Assembly (NCBI RefSeq): GCF_900112575.1
Contig: NZ_FOMH01000020.1
Coordinates: forward strand, 23,815-87,814
Length of the DNA: 64,000 nucleotides
Source: Flavobacterium phragmitis
GTDB lineage: Bacteria; Bacteroidota; Bacteroidia; Flavobacteriales; Flavobacteriaceae
Direction: 5' to 3'
The notes under the pieces: generated by a model
What the model was told of the DNA's origin: nothing
The model's database searches: none
The model's input: only the letters and a program-made list of their open reading frames with translations
Program-made: the position numbers and the translations under genes
In this document: positions 26,562-35,434 of the stretch, one piece after another
Position numbering within the stretch: the stretch's first letter is position 1
Layout: every line of letters starts with the position of its first letter

Positions 26562-27788
26562 AATAATATTTGAATTTTCTAATCATATCAGTCTTAAAAA
26601 TTTTACTTATTGGGTTGATTTTATCGCTAGGACTTCACACGATCCTGTCGCATCTTCCATATAAATTACAGATAAATCAGTTACCCTAAAAATTGAACCA
26701 AACATCATCAAATATTCCAAAAAACAATTGAACAAAAAAAACATTCAAAATGTTAATTACCAGTATTTTAACTATTTCATTTATTTTTTCTTTGCGTTTC
26801 TTTGCTCCTTCTATTTGCCGATGCAGAAATTAGCAATCCTTATTTAATAAGGAGTTAGCAATGGCGAGGTACAAATAAGGTACAAATTTTTACATAGAAA
26901 AATACTCCAAAATAGATACGGGAAAATGTCCTCTAATGGAAAATTATTGCAGAGTGTAAAAAGAACTTATAAACTAAGTAGTTGCGCCAAATTTAAAAAA
27001 ATATTCTTCAATTCTTCTAAAATACACTAAAAATTAAGCAGTTAATGAGAGTAATGATTGTTATTTGAAGAACATATTCGGTTAATTTTAATAAATGACT
27101 ATTTCCTTTCTAACATCTTTGCTATCTACCATCCAAAATTTCGTCACAATTTAAAGATTGAAAAATCACCTCATGGCTATTTTGTTCTTAAGTAAGATTT
27201 TTTAAAAATTTTTCTAAGTATTTTATTTTCGAAAAACTAAGATAGCATAGCTTAGTGGCTTTAATTTACAAGCAGCCACAAAAATGGAGTCGTGTCCAAA
27301 AATGCTATATAAATATTGAAATAATTTATTTTAATCTGGGTGCAGAATCGGTGCAATTATATTGAAACTTAACTTAAATTACTAATATAAAACTATTTGA
27401 ATACATAGGTTCGAATCATTGCTAAAAACCTATAAAATTAAATGATTTATGAGGTTAGCGTACTTATACGATGATAATTACTAAATTCAGATCCTATTCT
27501 ATCTAAAAAAAGAGCACTTTACTAAGTATAAAGCTCTTATTTTTATCTTCTGCTTTTCAATCGTTTTTTTCAAAAAATATACTGCATGTAGGTATTATTG
27601 CCTGTTGGTCGAATTAGGTCAGTAATTGGTTTATTTCTTGCAGAACCAGCCCTTAAAAATGTCTGCTTTTATTTGTTTAAATCCTTCCCTGTTCATTTCG
27701 CCCCCAAAAATGTTCAACTCACCCCATTGCACAAAAGGACGCAACCAAAGCAAATGCATCTTTGCATTGAATTTAAAACTCAATATCA
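26562..27788. other. Long gene-poor tract
   Basis: About 1.2 kb without a supported gene. A 36-codon frame (26554-26664) overlaps the end of the hot-dog gene and could be a micro-protein or a truncated gene. GAGGTACAAATAA at 26873-26885 also occurs beside the HTH remnant (12536-12548). A GTGCAGAATCGGTGCA-type element lies near 27340. A T-loop-like GGTTCGAATC at 27408 has no matching stem, so it is not a tRNA. Probably decayed accessory DNA. Confidence 0.4.
27509..27538. terminator. Terminator-like hairpin
   Basis: A stem AAGAGC-(AC)-TTTA / TAAA-GCTCTT with a two-base bulge, then ATTTTTAT. It lies in the gap upstream of the export operon and could insulate it from upstream transcription. Confidence 0.45.
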
Positions 27789-28154
27789 ATGCAAAAGATT
27801 ATTTTAATGGCAGCCGGGCTGCTTTTCAGCCTTAACATTTCAGCCCAGACAACCAATGATAAAATTTTGGGTAAATGGACAAACGAAGACAAAACCCGTA
27901 TCATCGAATTTGTAAAGAGCGGTAATGCTTATGATGCCATCATTCGAAAAGCCGAAGACAATAGCTTAGTTGGTAAAAAGCAGATAACGGCTCTGCAAGC
28001 AGCTGGTACGACTTCATTTTCGGATGGCACGCTGCACATTATCAAAAAGGGAAAAACGGCAAAATGCACGGCTTCACTTTCTGGGGATACTACGCTCTAC
28101 ATTAAAGGTAGCTACGGTATGATGTCCAAATCCATAACCTGGACTAAGCTCTAA
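27789..28154 (+). CDS. DUF2147-like exported protein
   Basis: 121 residues with a signal peptide (MQKIILMAAGLLFSLNISAQ). The mature protein starts DKILGKWTNEDKTRIIEFVKSGNAYDAIIRK and ends GSYGMMSKSITWTKL, as in DUF2147 small secreted proteins. Those usually read GxWxT.D......I.....G.y.G.I. It is the first gene of the export operon, 13 bases before TolC. Role unknown. Confidence 0.75.
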   Translation: MQKIILMAAGLLFSLNISAQTTNDKILGKWTNEDKTRIIEFVKSGNAYDAIIRKAEDNSLVGKKQITALQAAGTTSFSDGTLHIIKKGKTAKCTASLSGDTTLYIKGSYGMMSKSITWTKL

Positions 28155-28167
28155 ATTATTCCAGGCA

Positions 28168-29475
28168 ATGAAAACTATTATTTTAGCACTATTGGGTTTC
28201 ACCAGCTTCAATGCAATGGGTCAGGTACTGTTTGGCTCATTGCAGGAAGTGCTGGCTTACGCAGATAAAAATGCCATCTCTATCCAAAGTGCGCTGCATC
28301 AGGAACAAATAGCCACCGCAAAAAACAAAGCATCAAAAACAGCCTTATTACCTGCTATAAATGCATCTGCCGGATTTAATGATAACATTACTCTACAGCC
28401 AACCTTGGTTCCGTCTAATTTATTCAATCCTGCTGCACCGGAAGGCACCTTCAACGAATATACTTTTGGAAAGAGATATGTTTACAACTCCGGCCTGCAA
28501 GCCAATTGGGATGTTATTAACTTTCAGAAGTGGTTTGACATAAAGATTTCCCAAGCTGCTTCACAGTTAAACCAAGCCAATACCATCAATACAAAGTATC
28601 AGGTTTACAACCAGCTGGCTCAGACTTATTTTTCCATTTTGCTAACGGAAAAATATTTGAAAATAAGCAAAGAAAATATTGCAACGGCAGATAACATTTA
28701 CCAAATAGCAAAAGATAAATATGACATCGGAATTTTCACGGAAGAAAACCTGAACCGCAGCAAGATTCAACTGGTACAGGCAAATCAGCAGGTAAGCAGT
28801 CTGGAGTCTTCTTTGGAACAACTCTACAACCAATTGCAGTCACAACTTAACATCGATGAACCACTCATTTTAAAAGATGAACTTCTTGATAAAGAAATGG
28901 ATACTGGTAATGAACTTGTAATAACAACATCTCATCCGGAGGTATTGGTGCAGGAAGCACAGGTACAACTAAGCGAAAAGCTGCTGGCCCAAACCAAATC
29001 ATTGCATTATCCAACCCTTACATTGGGTTATCAATATAATTATAATTGGGCAACAGATAAGATGACGGATTTTTCGCAAGCCAATAACCTGCCACAACAA
29101 TTTTGGGGACTAAAATTGAGTGCACCCATCTTCAACGGCTTCAGTACCAAATCAAAAATCAAACAGTCAAAAATCCAATTGGAACAAGAGCAAATGGTGC
29201 TGGACAGTAAGAAGCTGGCAGCAAAAAAAGATGATGACAATCTGCAAATTCAGTACAGGCAAGGAGCTGACGATTTTAGAAAGCAGGAAGAGGTTTTGCA
29301 ATTACAGAATAAAAATGATACACATTCCAAGAATCGCTACGATAGCGGCATCATTGGTTTAGATGAGAGATTGGATAAATTCAAGGATCTACTGGAAGTG
29401 CAAAATCAATATATGCAAAGCCTCAGCAACCAATATATCAGCTATTACAAGCTTTATATCCGCAGGCAGTTTTAA
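28168..29475 (+). CDS. TolC-family outer-membrane efflux protein
   Basis: 435 residues with a signal peptide (MKTIILALLGFTSFNAMGQ). Two repeats of long amphipathic helices typical of TolC are visible: SLQEVLAYADKNAISIQSAL ... YNQLAQTYFSILLTEKYLKI, and LAQTKSLHYPTLTLGYQYNYN ... LSAPIFNGFSTKSKIKQSKI. LSAPIFNG is the conserved second-repeat motif. It forms the outer-membrane channel for the adaptor, permease and ATPase encoded next. Confidence 0.93.
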   Translation: MKTIILALLGFTSFNAMGQVLFGSLQEVLAYADKNAISIQSALHQEQIATAKNKASKTALLPAINASAGFNDNITLQPTLVPSNLFNPAAPEGTFNEYTFGKRYVYNSGLQANWDVINFQKWFDIKISQAASQLNQANTINTKYQVYNQLAQTYFSILLTEKYLKISKENIATADNIYQIAKDKYDIGIFTEENLNRSKIQLVQANQQVSSLESSLEQLYNQLQSQLNIDEPLILKDELLDKEMDTGNELVITTSHPEVLVQEAQVQLSEKLLAQTKSLHYPTLTLGYQYNYNWATDKMTDFSQANNLPQQFWGLKLSAPIFNGFSTKSKIKQSKIQLEQEQMVLDSKKLAAKKDDDNLQIQYRQGADDFRKQEEVLQLQNKNDTHSKNRYDSGIIGLDERLDKFKDLLEVQNQYMQSLSNQYISYYKLYIRRQF

Positions 29476-29506
29476 GCATAATCATAAATGTTATTATAAA
29501 ATATCA

Positions 29507-30640
29507 ATGAAAACAAATAAAATAATTGTTGGGTTATTCCTTCTTCCAATATCTGGCCTATTGTCTTGCAGCCGTCAGCAGGAAATAACACCACAACACA
29601 AGACTATACAGCAGGCTGTTTTTGCAAGCGGGAACCTGGAGCAGGAAGATGAATATTTAATTTCAGCGGCTGCCGATGGCATTATCCGGGAACTGGGCAT
29701 TCGTGAAGGTGATTATATTTCTAAAGGAGAATTACTGGTAAGGATTGACAGTGACGTTTCCGATACGCAGCTGCAGGAAGCGCGGGTAGTTTATAACGAT
29801 GCGAAACAAAATTCGTCGGCTAGTGCACCGCAATTACAGCAGATAAAATCACAGATAAACCAGTCTAGGAATCAGCTCAATCTGGACAAAATCAACTATC
29901 AGCGTTATGCCGATCTGCGCGGGAAAAATTCTGTATCGCAGTTGGAATATGAAAAAGCAGAACTACAATACAAAGCCTCACAAAGTAGTCTGCAGGTATT
30001 GGAGAAGAGTTACAAACAAGCACAGGATGCATTACAATTAAATGCTGACCGTAGTCTGCAACAGGTAAAAACACAGCAGGCCATTTTAAACGATTACAGC
30101 ATACTGGCAGATAAGGACGGTATTGTGCTTGATGTTTTAAAAAAGAAAGGCGAATTGGTACGGAAAGGCGAGGTGATTGCCAAAATCGGCAGTGGTAAAA
30201 ACATCCTTAAGCTATTTATTGCAGAAGATGATATTACAAAACTTTCCATAGGCCAGCGAGCGATTGTGCAGATGAACAATTATCCCGACACAACATTTAC
30301 CGCATCTATCACAAAGATACTTCCAGCGTTTGACGAGACAGAACAATCATTCACAGCAGAGGCAGCCTTTGTAAATCCGCCACAGCTTTTACTTTCAGGC
30401 ACACAGCTTCAGGCAAATATTAAGCAGCCAGGCACAAAGAAAGTTTTAGTTATTCCATCAACAGCGGTCATCCGTGGCAAATATGTAGAGTTAAAAAATG
30501 GTGAAGAAAAAGAAATAAAGACAGGACAAAAATCAGGCAATTGGGTGGAAGTAAAACAAGGCTTGACCGAAAAAGATATTATTCTTTTACCAAAGGGAAA
30601 GGATAATCAACAAGATGTTACAAAGCCAGTTACGGAGTAA
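29507..30640 (+). CDS. HlyD/MacA-type periplasmic adaptor lipoprotein
   Basis: 377 residues from the ATG at 29507; longer frames overlap TolC and lack a signal. Lipobox SGLLSCSR. A lipoyl-like half (ADGIIRELGIREGDYISKGELLVRID) is followed by a long coiled-coil hairpin (~95-200). The second lipoyl half is YSILADKDGIVLDVLKKKGELVRKGEVIAKIG, and the barrel and membrane-proximal domains end LTEKDIILLPKG. It bridges the ABC permease and TolC. Confidence 0.93.
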   Translation: MKTNKIIVGLFLLPISGLLSCSRQQEITPQHKTIQQAVFASGNLEQEDEYLISAAADGIIRELGIREGDYISKGELLVRIDSDVSDTQLQEARVVYNDAKQNSSASAPQLQQIKSQINQSRNQLNLDKINYQRYADLRGKNSVSQLEYEKAELQYKASQSSLQVLEKSYKQAQDALQLNADRSLQQVKTQQAILNDYSILADKDGIVLDVLKKKGELVRKGEVIAKIGSGKNILKLFIAEDDITKLSIGQRAIVQMNNYPDTTFTASITKILPAFDETEQSFTAEAAFVNPPQLLLSGTQLQANIKQPGTKKVLVIPSTAVIRGKYVELKNGEEKEIKTGQKSGNWVEVKQGLTEKDIILLPKGKDNQQDVTKPVTE

Positions 30641-30800
30641 AGAATATACAGGTATGGGCTTGCACTTTGGCGCACGACATCTTCATATTTCTAATGGCAA
30701 TACAAAAACACCTGAAAGAAACCCTTCACACGACAGCAACGGATTATTTGCTGGATTAAGCTGGGATTTAAAAAAAGAAAGAAATGGCAAATATAAATAA
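30641..30800 (+). pseudogene. Remnant of a PagL-like acyloxyacyl hydrolase (lipid A deacylase)
   Basis: In the +1 frame relative to the adaptor, the DNA reads KEYTGMGLHFGARHLHISNG, then NPSHDSNGLFAGLSWDLKK and a stop at 30800. This matches the C-terminal end of PagL-type lipid A 3-O-deacylases, including the catalytic H-x-S-N motif (HISN) and the final G-x-SW strand. The N-terminal three quarters are missing. A deletion probably removed the rest and brought the adaptor gene close to the permease gene. Confidence 0.55.
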
Positions 30801-32025
30801 CAAAATTTCCTGGACACATCTTACTTCCAAAGTAAAACAGTTGATTGTAGCAGTATTAAGCGTAACATTTGGAATATCGATGTACGTTTTTATGAACAGC
30901 TTTATGAATGGTGTAAATAATGCCCAAACCGATATCACATTTACCTCAATGTCACACATAAGAGTATATAATGATCCTGCAGGAGAACCTGCAATACTGC
31001 TGTCGCAAAAGAGTACTTCGGATACATTGACTATGGTGAGCAATGCCAAACACATCAATTATACAGAAGGTATGATTAATGCCGATGAAGTAAAAGAAGT
31101 ACTGCAAAAAAACAAAGACATTGTCGCTATTACCGAGCAGGTCAATCAAAATGTATTTTTCAGAAATGGCGTAACCAAAGTAAGCGGTTCACTTTCTGGT
31201 GTTGATACAGCGAACGAAATTCAGATGTTTAACACCACAGAATATATAACCGAAGGCAGTTTAAATGATTTAGACAAGCGTTCGGATGCTGTGGTACTGG
31301 GCACTGGATTGGCGGATAAGTTAAGTGCGTCAATGGGGGACAATATATCGCTTACTACAGCCGATGGCGTAAATAAAGTTTTTAAGGTCGTGGGACTAAT
31401 AGAAACAGGGAGCGGAAGTGTCGATAAGAGCCGTGCGATTATTTCCATTAATACAGCGAGACAGTTATTATCCAAGAATAAAAGTTATGCCACAGATGTG
31501 ATGGCAAATGTAAAGGACTACAACGATGCGAAAACTATTGCTGATGAAGTGCGTTCAGATATTAAATACAAAACAGAAGCCTGGCAGGAAGGCAATGCCC
31601 AATTAGAATCTGCAAATACCCTGCGGGACATCATAGCGATTGCTGTTTCCCTTACCATACTTATTGTGGCGGGTTTTGGAATTTATAACATTATGAATAT
31701 GACCGTGAGTGAAAAGATACGGGAGATTGCCATCCTGAAGGCGATGGGTTTTGATGGCAGAGACATCGTGTACATTTTCCTTGTTCAATCTGTTATCATC
31801 GGGTTAATAGGTGGTTTTATAGGCTTGTTATTAGGTTTTGCTGTTGCTTCTATTGTAGACAGAATTCCATTTAAGATTGCATCATTTGATACATTGCCCA
31901 TTACCTATCTGCCTGCAGATTATATTTTGGCAATGATTTTTGGCCTGGCCATTACGTTTATTGCCGGCTATTTACCTGCGAGAAAGGCATCCAAAATAGA
32001 CCCTGTACAAATTTTAAGAGGATGA
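30784..32025 (+). CDS. ABC transporter permease (MacB/FtsX/LolCE type)
   Basis: 413 residues. The first transmembrane helix is near the N-terminus (LIVAVLSVTFGISMYVFMNSF). A ~230-residue periplasmic MacB_PCD-like domain follows. Three C-terminal helices read IIAIAVSLTILIVAGFGIYNIM, VIIGLIGGFIGLLLGFAVASIV and ADYILAMIFGLAITFIAGYLPA. The cytoplasmic coupling motif EKIREIAILKAMGF and the ending RKASKIDPVQILRG are FtsX-domain hallmarks. It works with the separate ATPase at 32239 and the adaptor/TolC to expel a substrate from the periplasm. Its stop overlaps the next start (ATGA). Confidence 0.93.
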   Translation: MANINNKISWTHLTSKVKQLIVAVLSVTFGISMYVFMNSFMNGVNNAQTDITFTSMSHIRVYNDPAGEPAILLSQKSTSDTLTMVSNAKHINYTEGMINADEVKEVLQKNKDIVAITEQVNQNVFFRNGVTKVSGSLSGVDTANEIQMFNTTEYITEGSLNDLDKRSDAVVLGTGLADKLSASMGDNISLTTADGVNKVFKVVGLIETGSGSVDKSRAIISINTARQLLSKNKSYATDVMANVKDYNDAKTIADEVRSDIKYKTEAWQEGNAQLESANTLRDIIAIAVSLTILIVAGFGIYNIMNMTVSEKIREIAILKAMGFDGRDIVYIFLVQSVIIGLIGGFIGLLLGFAVASIVDRIPFKIASFDTLPITYLPADYILAMIFGLAITFIAGYLPARKASKIDPVQILRG

Positions 32026-32228
32026 TGAAGAAATATTTTAAACAGATATTTCCACGTGAAGAAGTAGAATTTATTATGTCGATCCTTCTTTTAGGAGTAT
32101 CAGCTTTAATTCTCGGCTATTATAACTATTACTGCTGTAACTGTTACAACTATTACTGCTATTATTACCCAAATAGCTATGAATGTGAGTATTATTGGTA
32201 TTACGATTATTACTATGGGTGTTATTAA
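32022..32228 (+). CDS. Tyr/Cys-rich small membrane protein
   Basis: 68 residues. Its ATG overlaps the permease stop codon, and its stop is 10 bases before the ATPase start, so it sits as a translationally coupled operon gene. Residues 1-32 are a basic start and one hydrophobic helix (IMSILLLGVSALILG). Residues 33-68 contain 19 Tyr and 6 Cys out of 36. Both TAT/TAC and TGT/TGC codons are used, so it is not a simple nucleotide repeat. The next frame over the same DNA is also stop-free and encodes an Ile/Thr-rich stretch leading into the ATPase. A frameshifted membrane protein is therefore the alternative reading. No family recognised. Confidence 0.5.
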   Translation: MMKKYFKQIFPREEVEFIMSILLLGVSALILGYYNYYCCNCYNYYCYYYPNSYECEYYWYYDYYYGCY

Positions 32229-32238
32229 AAATAATAAA

Positions 32239-32910
32239 ATGAAAGCATTAACTGCAAATAAAATTACAAAATACTTTCACGACCCTGAAACGTTTCAGGT
32301 ATTGAAAGACGTGAGTTTTGACGTAAACAAAGGAGAATTTGTCTCCATTGTTGGTAAATCAGGTTCGGGTAAATCTACCCTTCTGTATCTTCTCTCTACA
32401 ATGGATACATCTTACGAAGGAAACATCACTATCAATGACACAACGGTTACCGGGCTAACACAAAACCAATTAGCAAAATTCAGAAATGAGCATATCGGAT
32501 TTGTATTTCAGTTTCATTATCTGCTCCCGGAATTTTCCGTTTTGGACAATGTAATGCTGCCGGCATTGAAGCTTAAAAAGAAATCTAAAGAGGAAATAGA
32601 AGCAAGGGCAATGGAATTATTGACATTACTTGATATTAAAGGACACGAAACTAAAAAAGCATCTAAAATATCGGGAGGCCAGCAGCAAAGAGTTGCTATC
32701 GCAAGAGCTTTGATCAACGAACCAGCCATCATTATGGGAGATGAGCCTACTGGAAATCTGGATAGTAAAAATACCAAAATTGTGTTTGACATTTTTCGCC
32801 AGTTAGCCAAGGAAAAAGGGCAAACCATTATTGCCGTTACCCACGATGACGAATTTGCCGCCAATTGTGACAGGATTATTGAAATGGTGGATGGAAAAAT
32901 CATTCAATAA
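32239..32910 (+). CDS. ABC transporter ATP-binding protein (LolD/MacB type)
   Basis: 223 residues from the ATG at 32239; an in-frame ATG at 32179 would add an odd hydrophobic leader. Walker A is GKSGSGKST (39-47), the Q-loop lies in FVFQFHYLLPEFSVLDNVMLP, the signature is KISGGQQQRVAIARAL, Walker B is AIIMGDEPTGNLD, and the switch is AVTHDDEFA. The LLPEFSVLDNVMLP stretch is typical of the LolD/MacB subfamily. It energises the permease encoded upstream. Confidence 0.95.
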   Translation: MKALTANKITKYFHDPETFQVLKDVSFDVNKGEFVSIVGKSGSGKSTLLYLLSTMDTSYEGNITINDTTVTGLTQNQLAKFRNEHIGFVFQFHYLLPEFSVLDNVMLPALKLKKKSKEEIEARAMELLTLLDIKGHETKKASKISGGQQQRVAIARALINEPAIIMGDEPTGNLDSKNTKIVFDIFRQLAKEKGQTIIAVTHDDEFAANCDRIIEMVDGKIIQ

Positions 32911-32953
32911 GAGGGTTTTATTATAAACCCGGTACTAAAAAACTTAATGTCCG

Positions 32954-32969
32954 TTAATCCATGGATTAA
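32954..32969. promoter_or_regulatory. Perfect 16-base palindrome
   Basis: TTAATCCATGGATTAA in the 90-base gap between the ATPase and DUF6515 genes. A short hairpin GGGTTT/AAACCC (32913-32930) precedes it. This is the largest gap in the second half of the operon, so an internal promoter with an operator is plausible. Confidence 0.4.
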
Positions 32970-33000
32970 AAAAAAACTTAAATATTAAATAAATACTATT

Positions 33001-33492
33001 ATGAAAACCATTCAAGAATTCTTTACCAAATTCACTTTCACGATAGCCCTTCTCACTGGTCTATCATCCAACCTGCAAGCGCAGCGTATTGTAAGGGTTG
33101 TGCCGCGGAACAATACTGTGGTAGTTTACAGCGGTGTTTCTTATCGCTATGCGAACGGGTGCTATTATAAACCGCATCCCAGCGGCTTTGTCGTGGTTAC
33201 GCCTCCAGTTGGGCTGCGTGTGCGCGTATTGCCAGTGGGATATACCAACGTGGTAATAGGTGGAAGAGCTTATTTTTATTTCGGAGGGGTTTACTACGTA
33301 CAGCTGCAACCTAATAGTTACGAAATTGTCGAAATTCCGAAAGAAGCCTCTCTAACTGGTCTTCCTGATGGAGCCGAAACCATAACAATCAATGGTAAGA
33401 AATATTACAAAATTGGTAATACATATTACGAAAAACTTATCTCCGAAAACGGCACAGAACGATATGTAATGGTAGGGGAAAAAATACAATAG
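33001..33492 (+). CDS. DUF6515-like exported protein
   Basis: 163 residues. Signal peptide ends LTGLSSNLQAQ. The mature part consists of repeats of Gly/Tyr/Val strands: YSGVSYRYANGCYYKPHPSGFVVVTPPVGLRV, IGGRAYFYFGGVYYVQL, and INGKKYYKIGNTYYEKLI. The x-G-x-x-Y-Y pattern recurs, as in DUF6515 family proteins. Probably an envelope protein of unknown role. It is 21 bases before a beta-barrel gene. Confidence 0.75.
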   Translation: MKTIQEFFTKFTFTIALLTGLSSNLQAQRIVRVVPRNNTVVVYSGVSYRYANGCYYKPHPSGFVVVTPPVGLRVRVLPVGYTNVVIGGRAYFYFGGVYYVQLQPNSYEIVEIPKEASLTGLPDGAETITINGKKYYKIGNTYYEKLISENGTERYVMVGEKIQ

Positions 33493-33513
33493 TACCACCT
33501 ACAAAAAATCAAG

Positions 33514-34395
33514 ATGAATAAACACAAGCTCCTTTTACTAGCGACACTCTTATTTGCCAATATCTTATTTGCCCAGGACAGGGATTTATTAAATGTCAGC
33601 TATGCCGTTTCGACATTAAAATATAACGACACTGCTGCTAATGCCAATTCATTTGATCTGAAACTCAAACTGCCGGTGTTACAAAAAAAAGAGAATACCA
33701 TTGTCGGAATAGTGGGTTACAAAAATCTATCGCTGCAGAATTTCCCGGCGGAATATACCGGTAATTTACACGGCATCACTCTACAGGGAGCCTGGATTTA
33801 TAAATTATCCGATAGAAAAGGCCTGACCTTTTTTGCCCAGGCAGGATTGTTTACAGATTTACGGGATGTCAGCGGCAAAGATTTCAGGTACACTGCCGGC
33901 TTGCGTTACAGAGTAAAACATTCCGAAAAGTTAATTACGGGTTGGGGTTTGGCTTATTCCAGACAGTTTTTTGGTAACCAGATTATTCCATTCATTGATG
34001 TAGATTACAGACCTAATGATAAATGGAGCCTTACCGGACAGTTCCCCATCAAACCAAAAGTACTTTATCATTTTAATGATAAATGGAGTGCAGGGATGGA
34101 ATTATCTGCGGATGCATCCAGTTACAGGCTTTCAGCAGCGGAAAGCAACAATGAGTTTATCCAGGTCAATCAATGGACTGGTTTGGCAAAGCTGGAATAT
34201 CAGTTTGCAAAAGGCTGGCAACTGAATATTGGGGCCGGCAGAAATTTTAGACAGAGCTACAAACTTTATGATGATGCAGCTACTACACCCTGGACCGTTA
34301 TTACTATCCCTTTAGGTAAAAAGCCAGACCCCATCCATGAAATAGACAGCAGAGGATTGACTATCCAGGCAGGCATTTCATTTAGACCGTTCTAG
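33514..34395 (+). CDS. DUF6268-like outer-membrane beta-barrel protein
   Basis: 293 residues with a signal peptide (MNKHKLLLLATLLFANILFAQ). Alternating strands include LHGITLQGAWIYKLSDRKGLTFFAQAGLFTD and KLITGWGLAYSRQFFGNQIIPFIDVDYRPNDKWSL. The protein ends LTIQAGISFRPF with terminal Phe. It matches the DUF6268 class of putative outer-membrane barrels. It may form an additional envelope component controlled by the LytS/LytTR pair that follows. Confidence 0.78.
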   Translation: MNKHKLLLLATLLFANILFAQDRDLLNVSYAVSTLKYNDTAANANSFDLKLKLPVLQKKENTIVGIVGYKNLSLQNFPAEYTGNLHGITLQGAWIYKLSDRKGLTFFAQAGLFTDLRDVSGKDFRYTAGLRYRVKHSEKLITGWGLAYSRQFFGNQIIPFIDVDYRPNDKWSLTGQFPIKPKVLYHFNDKWSAGMELSADASSYRLSAAESNNEFIQVNQWTGLAKLEYQFAKGWQLNIGAGRNFRQSYKLYDDAATTPWTVITIPLGKKPDPIHEIDSRGLTIQAGISFRPF

Positions 34396-34427
34396 AAAAC
34401 CTTACTTTTTGTAACTTTATCAGAAAA

Positions 34428-35402
34428 ATGAAACTGCCCATTGAAAAAATACTGCCCATTGCACTATGTATCGTATTTCCTGCATTAAATGCGATTACGA
34501 CCAGAGGGATTATAAACATTTTTGATGTTGATTCCTTGATATGGTTTCGGTGGGCAGCTGTTTCAATGATGCTTTACCTGCTTTGGATCCTGCTGGATTA
34601 TATTTCTAAAAAAGCGGAAACGTACAGATTTCTTAAATCAATCATTGCAGCAACTGCTTTGCTTATTGTAGTCTACAATATATTTCTGCTCACCCCGCTG
34701 TTTGAAAATAAGAATCTGAAATGGATGTTTGTGATGCGCTATTTTATTGCCATCATTCCATTTCTAATAATTCAGTATGCCTTTCGTGCCAACAAAAAAG
34801 TAGCACAATTGGAACTTGAAAAACAGCAGATACAAACGGAAAACTACAAGGTTCAATTAGAAGCATTACGCACGAAAGCCGACCCGCATTTTTTATTCAA
34901 TTCTCTTAATACGCTTCGTACAATGGTGCGTCATCGAGACCCCAAATCCGAACAGTTCATCCTTAGTCTTTCCGACTTTTACCGGCAAACTTTACGGTAT
35001 AACGAAAGCACATTGATTAAACTGATTGATGAGGTAAAGGTACTGGAATCCTATTTGTTTCTAATGAAAAACAGAAATGAGCAGGCTGTACAAGTCAGCA
35101 TTCAGATTGCTGAAGAATTGTACGAACACCAAATTCCTACATTGGCATTGCAGACCGTGATAGAAAACTGTTTCAAGCATAATATGATGACATCGAAAAT
35201 ACCTTTGTATATTGAGATCAAAAGTGCCGATAATTATATTGAAATTAAAAATAATGTTCAACCCAGGATTACCAGCAGTTCATCTTCCGGTTACGGATTG
35301 GAAAATTTGAAAAAGAGGTACGAGCTGCTAAACATTGAAAACGGAGTGGATATTGAATCGACAGATGGCCACTTTCTTATAAGACTTAAACTTATTTTAT
35401 GA
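34428..35402 (+). CDS. LytS-type sensor histidine kinase
   Basis: 324 residues. Four N-terminal transmembrane helices (~7-125; for example ILPIALCIVFPALNAI and AVSMMLYLLWILLDYI) precede a coiled coil (KVAQLELEKQQIQTENYKVQLEAL). The His_kinase domain has phospho-His in ADPHFLFNSLNTLRTMVRH. The ATPase part has ALQTVIENCFKHN and a shortened GYGLENLKKRYELL. It phosphorylates the LytTR regulator encoded 32 bases downstream. It may sense the exporter substrate or envelope state. Confidence 0.93.
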   Translation: MKLPIEKILPIALCIVFPALNAITTRGIINIFDVDSLIWFRWAAVSMMLYLLWILLDYISKKAETYRFLKSIIAATALLIVVYNIFLLTPLFENKNLKWMFVMRYFIAIIPFLIIQYAFRANKKVAQLELEKQQIQTENYKVQLEALRTKADPHFLFNSLNTLRTMVRHRDPKSEQFILSLSDFYRQTLRYNESTLIKLIDEVKVLESYLFLMKNRNEQAVQVSIQIAEELYEHQIPTLALQTVIENCFKHNMMTSKIPLYIEIKSADNYIEIKNNVQPRITSSSSSGYGLENLKKRYELLNIENGVDIESTDGHFLIRLKLIL

Positions 35403-35434
35403 AGGATGCCATCTAAATTCTCAACCGAAATAAT

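Noticed and set aside
27404..27420. GGTTCGAATC, a tRNA T-loop-like word
   Set aside because: The flanking bases do not pair into a T-stem and no acceptor or anticodon arm is present.
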